Positions 60,501 to 64,000 of a DNA stretch of 64,000 bases are shown here, piece by piece. This DNA comes from CBDFKU01 sp965248975. Its GTDB lineage: Bacteria > Chloroflexota > Dehalococcoidia > Lucifugimonadales > JAGWBF01. The notes under the pieces were generated by a model that ran no database searches, was not told the origin of the DNA, and saw only the letters and a list, made by a program, of their open reading frames with translations. The translations under genes and the position numbers were made by a program. The stretch lies in contig CBDFKU010000019.1 of NCBI GenBank assembly GCA_965248975.1, positions 62,001 to 126,000 of the forward strand, in the 5' to 3' direction. Position 1 is the stretch's first letter; the number at the start of each line of letters is the position of its first letter.

Positions 60501-61606
60501 ACGTCGAAGGCGACCTCCGAGGACCCTCCCGGCGTGACGGTGCCGCCCAGGTGGATCTTGTCGTTGCCCGAGTTGCCGGCGGCCACCACCACCGCCTTGC
60601 CGGGCACCCCGGACCCCACCAGGTCATCTATCGCTTGGGAGAGGGCGTCGCTGCCGTCGTGGGGGCCGGTATCCGAGCCCAGGCTCAGGTTAATCACGTA
60701 GGGCAAGCCCATGGCGGTGGCTCGCTGATCGATGAAACCCATGCCGTTGACGATGTCGCTGGTGAAGAAGCTGGTCTTGATCATGATGATGGGTGCGCCG
60801 GGGGCCATGCCGGTGAAGACCTCGCCGTTGCCGGCCGCGACTCCCAGGACCCCGCTGCCGTGGCCGCTGCGGTCCCGTTGGGTGACAGGGCCGCCGCTGG
60901 CCATGCTGGCGTTGATGTCGTCGGCGGTCCACAGGGTTCCGCCGTTTGGGTCGCCGCCGCCTCCGGGGCAGGTCTGGCCGCCCCCGGGAGGCGTGGTCTG
61001 GTCGCAGAGGAGCAGGATCCGCGTCGTGCCGTCGGGGTTGAGGAAATCCGGGTGGGTGAAGTCGACCCCGGAGTCGATCACCCCGACGATGACTCCCGAA
61101 CCGTCCAGGCCGGTATCGTTGCGGAAGATCGGCGCGCCCGTCTCCGGCACGCTGAGGTTCGTGAGAGGTGACAGACGCTCGACGGCCTCGGCGAACTCCA
61201 CGGAGGGGAGGGCCGTCACCGCTCCCAGGGAGGTCACGGGAATACGGGCCACAACCACGTCCCCGAGAACGCCCCCGACCAGGACGCCCAGCTCCTCCAG
61301 GCCATCGATGGAGCCGTCGTTCGTCACCACCAGGGCGCCCACGTAGACCGTTCCCCCGTCGCCTACGTGAAGGGGTCCCAGCCTGTCGCTCCTACCGAAG
61401 GCGGCCCCTATGTCGTAGGGAGCGGCGGGCTCGATGCGGCTCTCCTGATGGGCCAGCAGGTATCCCAGGACGGCATCCAGCTTCTCTGGCCTGGATTCCG
61501 GAGTCGAATCCTGGCCTGCGACGCCGCTCAGGGTGGCGGCCAGAAGGCCCGCCGCCAGGAGCGACGCAACGATGCCCAAGTAGAGCCACGTCCGCTTTTT
61601 ACGCAT
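57476..61606 (-). CDS. N-terminal part of a giant secreted protein: subtilisin-like protease, CSLREA and beta-helix domains (frameshifted)
   Basis: ATG at 61606 behind a GGAG site. Signal peptide ~1-31, propeptide ~32-160, then a peptidase S8 domain with GVIDSGVDFTHPDF (D178), DRSGHGSGVLGVAAGN (H249) and GTSFAAPHVSGAVALLL (S587), a complete Asp-His-Ser triad. A CSLREA domain (~650-700) leads into parallel beta-helix repeats (~700-1010), a second CSLREA-like segment near 1060, and further repeats of NxIGGT / NxISGN type. The frame is lost after GNVISGN near 57565; the last ~25 residues are a shadow of the next phase. Full protein ~2000 residues, extracellular. Confidence 0.8.
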   Translation of the reverse strand: MRKKRTWLYLGIVASLLAAGLLAATLSGVAGQDSTPESRPEKLDAVLGYLLAHQESRIEPAAPYDIGAAFGRSDRLGPLHVGDGGTVYVGALVVTNDGSIDGLEELGVLVGGVLGDVVVARIPVTSLGAVTALPSVEFAEAVERLSPLTNLSVPETGAPIFRNDTGLDGSGVIVGVIDSGVDFTHPDFLNPDGTTRILLLCDQTTPPGGGQTCPGGGGDPNGGTLWTADDINASMASGGPVTQRDRSGHGSGVLGVAAGNGEVFTGMAPGAPIIMIKTSFFTSDIVNGMGFIDQRATAMGLPYVINLSLGSDTGPHDGSDALSQAIDDLVGSGVPGKAVVVAAGNSGNDKIHLGGTVTPGGSSEVAFDVPQGVTTVFLDIWYEGQDTFTVDLSRPSGGQVNGVPQSTSNVDCFPAPGGCYGVHHSPPLEMNGDVQVFVQLEPNQGSNTVEAGTWRVTLNGASVSDGSFHAWISCLGNSCDFPSGDSLLTVGEPAVARDAIAVASYVTRWCWAAIDNNVWCFDIPVPNPEVGFISGFSAVGPTRDGRQKPDIAAPGQGIASARSVDAGFSDQDVINPDGIHAVVQGTSFAAPHVSGAVALLLAQDPTLDADQIKALLQNNALKDGFTGAQCNVTWGCGKLDISGLGVHGPRTIVVTKEEDTDGACLSDDCSLREAIAAADPGDTVQVPPGTYTLTQGTELVIDKDLTVEGAGAEETIIEAAALPGLANFRIMNITSGNVVVSEMTVRNGFDSSGGGFRNEGTLSVHNSRISGNLSANGGGIFNSGGSVTITGSTFIGNIASAPGGGIWNRGTLMVTNSTFDGNQAQVGGGIFAFEGSVTITNSTFTANSATSPFVDAGGGINITGGSVTLINSTVDGNTSEDDGAGIFNSGTLTVTNSTLSNNRTNRFGGGIRNDADGSLTVTNSTISGNTAVARGGGISNAGQSSVNYSTVTDNTAGLPVIGNGIGGGISNNAGSTTLIGSIVSGNSASSDPDCSGTINSRGYNIAGCPLTLIPVAPADVGSVDPLLGPLQDNGGPTLTHALLPGSPAVDAVDPADLDNACPDTDQPGVARPQGSACDIGAFELEGPVGTLTVDSVGDGGDTDPGDGTCDDGNGNCTLRAAIEEANALPGTQTVAFGILGDGPHTIQPQSGLPAITDPTIIDGYTQLGASPNNKGPDQRTNAVLVVELDGSNAGENFVHGLLINAPDSVVRGLAINRFSGNGIAIFGAGATGNRVEGNFLGTNVTGTLDRGNLTDGVQVRGASNNTIGGTAPEDRNLISGNEARGASILGEADQDGHDATGNVVLGNLIGTNVDGISALGNTQEGVVLRGARGNTVGGTEPGAGNVISGNRGQREPGAGQLPGPGRRRHLRPGQYE

Positions 61607-61640
61607 AAGGAGCTCCTCAGATAGGGGGGATTTGGACCAT

Positions 61641-61668
61641 CCTATAGCTTACCCAACGGTAAAGTCAA
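61641..61668 (-). promoter_or_regulatory. Promoter of the subtilase/cohesin operon
   Basis: On the minus strand, TTGACT (61668-61663, 5 of 6), a 16 bp spacer and TATAGG (61646-61641, 4 of 6), ~35 bases before the ATG at 61606. Confidence 0.5.
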
Positions 61669-61689
61669 TGATAGTTTGTCGCTCCCAGG

Positions 61690-61718
61690 TTGACACGCCA
61701 GGGCCCCGAAAACATAAT
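61690..61718 (+). promoter_or_regulatory. Promoter of pncB
   Basis: A perfect TTGACA (61690-61695), a 17 bp spacer and CATAAT (61713-61718, 5 of 6). The predicted leader is ~260 bases long and contains the repeat element at 61831-61908. It faces away from the subtilase promoter, only 22 bases apart. Confidence 0.65.
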
Positions 61719-61830
61719 GAGGTGCCACCGTCATATGCCCGTAACTAAACCGATATGCGGGGTTCTGCACGGGGGCTTAAGTAGATGTCGTTGTTTCGAA
61801 AGTAGAAGCGGTGGTTTGGGTCACTAGTCT

Positions 61831-61908
61831 CCTCCCCTCTCTGCGGGGGAGGATCAAGGTGGGGGCGGTCCACCCCCATCCCGACCTTCCCCCATCAAGG
61901 GGGAAGGG
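61831..61908. repeat. Composite GC-rich hairpin repeat in the pncB leader
   Basis: Three small inverted repeats in a row: CCTCCCC...GGGGGAGG (61831-61852), GGGGG...CCCCC (~61861-61877) and TTCCCCC-ATCAA-GGGGGAA (~61887-61905). This type of composite is a common dispersed intergenic repeat. Within a transcript leader it may affect expression. Nothing else is evident in 61607-61984. Confidence 0.5.
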
Positions 61909-61984
61909 AACCGTATGCACGATCGTACGCGGCCAGCCGCGCTTCCAGTGGACCTTCCAACGGGCCTAAAAGGAGAGCTTCACG

Positions 61985-63349
61985 ATGAGGGCTGACGAGC
62001 CCGGCCTTCTCACAGACCTCTACGAGCTCACCATGGCCCAGGCCTACTACCGGCAGGGGATGTTTTCCCCCGCCACCTTCAGCCTGATGATCCGCAACTA
62101 CCCTCCGGACCGGGGCTACTTCGTTTCCGCCGGCCTGGAGGACGTGCTCCGGTATCTGGAGGCGTGGAGCTTCCCTCCTCAATCCATCGAGTACCTGGCA
62201 TCCACCGGGATATTCTCCGCCGACTTCCTGGACTACCTGGGAGTACTCAAGTTCAGCGGCGACGCATGGGCCATCCCCGAGGGGAGGCTGTTCTTCAAGG
62301 ACGAGCCCATCCTGGAGGTCACAGCTCCGATCATCGAGGCCCAGATAGTTGAGACCTACGTCATCAACCAGATAAACCTCCAGAGCCTCATCGCCACCAA
62401 GGCCGCGCGGTGCACCTGGGCCGCCCGGGGCCGGGCACTGGTGGACTTCTCCTTCCGCCGCACCCAGGGCATCGACGCCGGGATAAAGGCAGCCCGGGCC
62501 GCCTATGTGGCAGGCTTCCAGTCCAGCAGCAACGTGATGGCAGGCAAGCAGTACGGTATCCCGGTGTCCGGCACCATGGCCCACTCCTTTGTCAGCAGCC
62601 ACGAGGACGAAGCCGACGCCTTCCGCCACTACGCGTCCAGCTTTCCCTATGGGTCCACCTTCCTGATAGACACCTACGACACCATCGCCGGAGCCGGGAA
62701 GGCCGCGAAGGTTGCCAGGGAGATGGAAGCTTCGGGCCACCGCCTCCAGGCGGTGCGGCTGGACAGCGGAGACCTGGCCGCCTTGAGCCGTGAGGTCAGG
62801 CGTATTCTGGATCGCGAGGGGCTGGACTACGTCCAGATATTTGCCAGCGGTGGCCTCGACGAGTACGATGTGGAAGGGTTGACCGGCGGGGGAACGCCCA
62901 TAGACGCCTTCGGCATCGGCACCAAGCTAGGGGTATCCGACGACGCCCCCTGGTCCGACATGGCCTACAAGGTGGTGGAACACGCCGGGCGGCCCGTGCT
63001 CAAGCTGAGTACCGGGAAGCTATCCCTTCCGGGCAAGAAACAGGTTCTCCGGCTGCAGGACAACCAGGGAGCTTTCGCTGGAGATGTCATCGGCCTCAGG
63101 GAGGAACCGCAGGCCCGTGGCGAGCGGCTTCTGGAGAAGGTGATGGAAGCCGGGCAGATCCTGGACACTCTCCCCTCGCTGGACAAGATCAGAGGGCGTT
63201 TCAAAGAGGACTTCTCCCGGCTGGACGATCGGTTCAAGGGTTTACGGAATCCTCCCGAGTACCAGGTTACCCTGAGTCCCCGGCTCCAGGAGCTTGACGC
63301 AGTCGTTCGGATGCAGCAGGCGAGCAAGTCGGGCGGGGAACCGGGATAA
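61985..63349 (+). CDS. pncB: Nicotinate phosphoribosyltransferase
   Basis: 454 residues, AAAAGGAG 9 bases before the ATG. LLTDLYELTMAQAYYRQG is the family N-terminus. VDFSFRRTQGIDAG, SGTMAHSFVSSHEDEADAF (with the histidine of the phosphorylated loop), LIDTYDT, VRLDSGDLAALSREVRRILD and GIGTKLGVSDDAP follow as expected. It makes nicotinate mononucleotide from nicotinate and PRPP in NAD salvage. The gene has its own strong promoter, and an ETF beta subunit gene begins 12 bases after its stop. Confidence 0.95.
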   Translation: MRADEPGLLTDLYELTMAQAYYRQGMFSPATFSLMIRNYPPDRGYFVSAGLEDVLRYLEAWSFPPQSIEYLASTGIFSADFLDYLGVLKFSGDAWAIPEGRLFFKDEPILEVTAPIIEAQIVETYVINQINLQSLIATKAARCTWAARGRALVDFSFRRTQGIDAGIKAARAAYVAGFQSSSNVMAGKQYGIPVSGTMAHSFVSSHEDEADAFRHYASSFPYGSTFLIDTYDTIAGAGKAAKVAREMEASGHRLQAVRLDSGDLAALSREVRRILDREGLDYVQIFASGGLDEYDVEGLTGGGTPIDAFGIGTKLGVSDDAPWSDMAYKVVEHAGRPVLKLSTGKLSLPGKKQVLRLQDNQGAFAGDVIGLREEPQARGERLLEKVMEAGQILDTLPSLDKIRGRFKEDFSRLDDRFKGLRNPPEYQVTLSPRLQELDAVVRMQQASKSGGEPG

Positions 63350-63361
63350 GGACGACGTGCC

Positions 63362-64000
63362 ATGAAAATAGCCGTGTGCATCAAACAGGTCCCCGTAGTC
63401 TCCCGCATACAGTTCGACTACGAGACCAGGACCATAATAAGGGAGGGCGTCCCCCTGGAAGTCAACTCCTTCGACCTGCTGGCCGTGGACGCGGCGGTGG
63501 AGCTGGCCGACCAGGATGGCGGCGAGGTGGTGGTTTTCACCATGGGGCCGCCGCAAGCCCGGAACGCCCTGATCCAGTGCCTGGCCATGGGAGCGCGCCG
63601 GGCGGTCCACCTGACCGATCGGGCTATGGCGGGCTCCGACACCCTGGCGACCGCCCGGACCCTGTCCTTGGCGCTAAAGCGCGAGCGGTTCGACCTCATC
63701 CTGTGCGGCAGGAACAGCACCGACGCCGAGACAGGCCAGGTGGGCCCGGAGATCGCGGAGCTGCTGCATCTCCCCTATGTGGGCAATGTGCGACGGCTGG
63801 AGCCCCTGCCGGGTGGCGGAGGCATCCTGGCGGAGCGAGTCACCGACGAAGGCCACGAGCTGATCCGCTGCCCGCTGCCGGCTCTGGTGAGCGTGGCCGA
63901 GGGCATAAAGGAAGAGCGGTTCCCCTCCCGGCAGGAGATGGAGGCCATCCGCCAGGACCCCGCCATCGAGGAGGTAGGTACGGCCCAGCTATCGGCCGAC
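63362..64000 (+). CDS. etfB: Electron transfer flavoprotein beta subunit (3' end outside window)
   Basis: 213 codons, open to the last base of the window. MKIAVCIKQVPVVSRIQFDY is the ETF beta start. DLLAVDAAVELAD, VVVFTMGPPQARNALIQCLAMGARRAVHLTDR, TARTLSLAL and DLILCGRNSTDAETGQVGPEIAELL are family blocks of the AMP/FAD-binding fold. With the alpha subunit (expected downstream) it carries electrons from acyl-CoA or dimethylglycine-type dehydrogenases to the quinone pool. Translation is probably coupled to pncB. Confidence 0.94.
   Translation, partial: MKIAVCIKQVPVVSRIQFDYETRTIIREGVPLEVNSFDLLAVDAAVELADQDGGEVVVFTMGPPQARNALIQCLAMGARRAVHLTDRAMAGSDTLATARTLSLALKRERFDLILCGRNSTDAETGQVGPEIAELLHLPYVGNVRRLEPLPGGGGILAERVTDEGHELIRCPLPALVSVAEGIKEERFPSRQEMEAIRQDPAIEEVGTAQLSAD

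Overview
The window comes from a GC-rich bacterium, most likely a Chloroflexota of the Dehalococcoidia/SAR202 type. This is inferred from the style of the 16S rRNA gene (about 43588-45105), its separation from any 23S/5S gene, a coenzyme F420 operon next to an F420-dependent luciferase-like oxidoreductase, and many runs of tandem paralogues of oxidative and catabolic enzymes. A database comparison of the 16S would settle this. No phage, plasmid, CRISPR array or tRNA gene was recognised.

Layout. 1-1854: two tandem pentapeptide-repeat/TIR proteins, the first cut by the window edge. 1851-4460: F420 biosynthesis (CofD, CofC) and an LLM-class oxidoreductase, coupled by start/stop overlaps. 4533-7833: uvrB, then a SufT-like/Mrp-like iron-sulfur maturation pair. 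8026-10500: a DUF1800 protein and an NHL beta-propeller. 10819-19518 (minus): peptide-type ABC uptake genes, with three paralogous substrate-binding lipoproteins and two permeases but no ATPase. 19922-27794: a long plus-strand catabolic run of D-aminoacylase-type amidohydrolase, two amidohydrolases, four tandem nitroreductases and a sulfurtransferase. 27824-35415: VOC remnant, Nudix-HAD fusion, second D-aminoacylase, ABM monooxygenase, cyclase, three SnoaL-like proteins and a second sulfurtransferase. 35524-39213: SbcD, a nitronate monooxygenase-like protein and LeuB. 39232-43446: three unrelated metallopeptidase-type genes, one frameshifted. 43493-45352: a self-contained 16S rRNA unit with promoter, processing stem and terminator. 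45396-49600: GMC oxidoreductase followed by an AT-richer islet with an IS630-type element and broken or orphan small genes. 49601-54821: argS, a 46-residue zinc-ribbon-like protein, a broken geranylgeranyl-reductase-type gene and a CNNM/CorC transporter-like protein. 54832-61606 (minus): a cohesin-domain lipoprotein downstream of a roughly 2000-residue secreted subtilase/beta-helix protein with a dockerin-like motif. 61985-64000: pncB and the start of an ETF beta subunit gene.

The catabolic runs combine amide hydrolysis, flavin-dependent redox enzymes, oligopeptide-type uptake and sulfurtransferases, which fits scavenging of dissolved organic matter. Several genes carry frameshifts or in-frame stops (39232-41564, 51762-52961, 55552-61606, 47470-47769). 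Some may be assembly errors, and some are probably real decay. The most unusual points are the cohesin/dockerin-like pair, the TIR pair coupled to F420 genes, the Mrp-like ATPase without its usual CxxC, the isolated 16S unit, and tandem duplications lying on stop codons.
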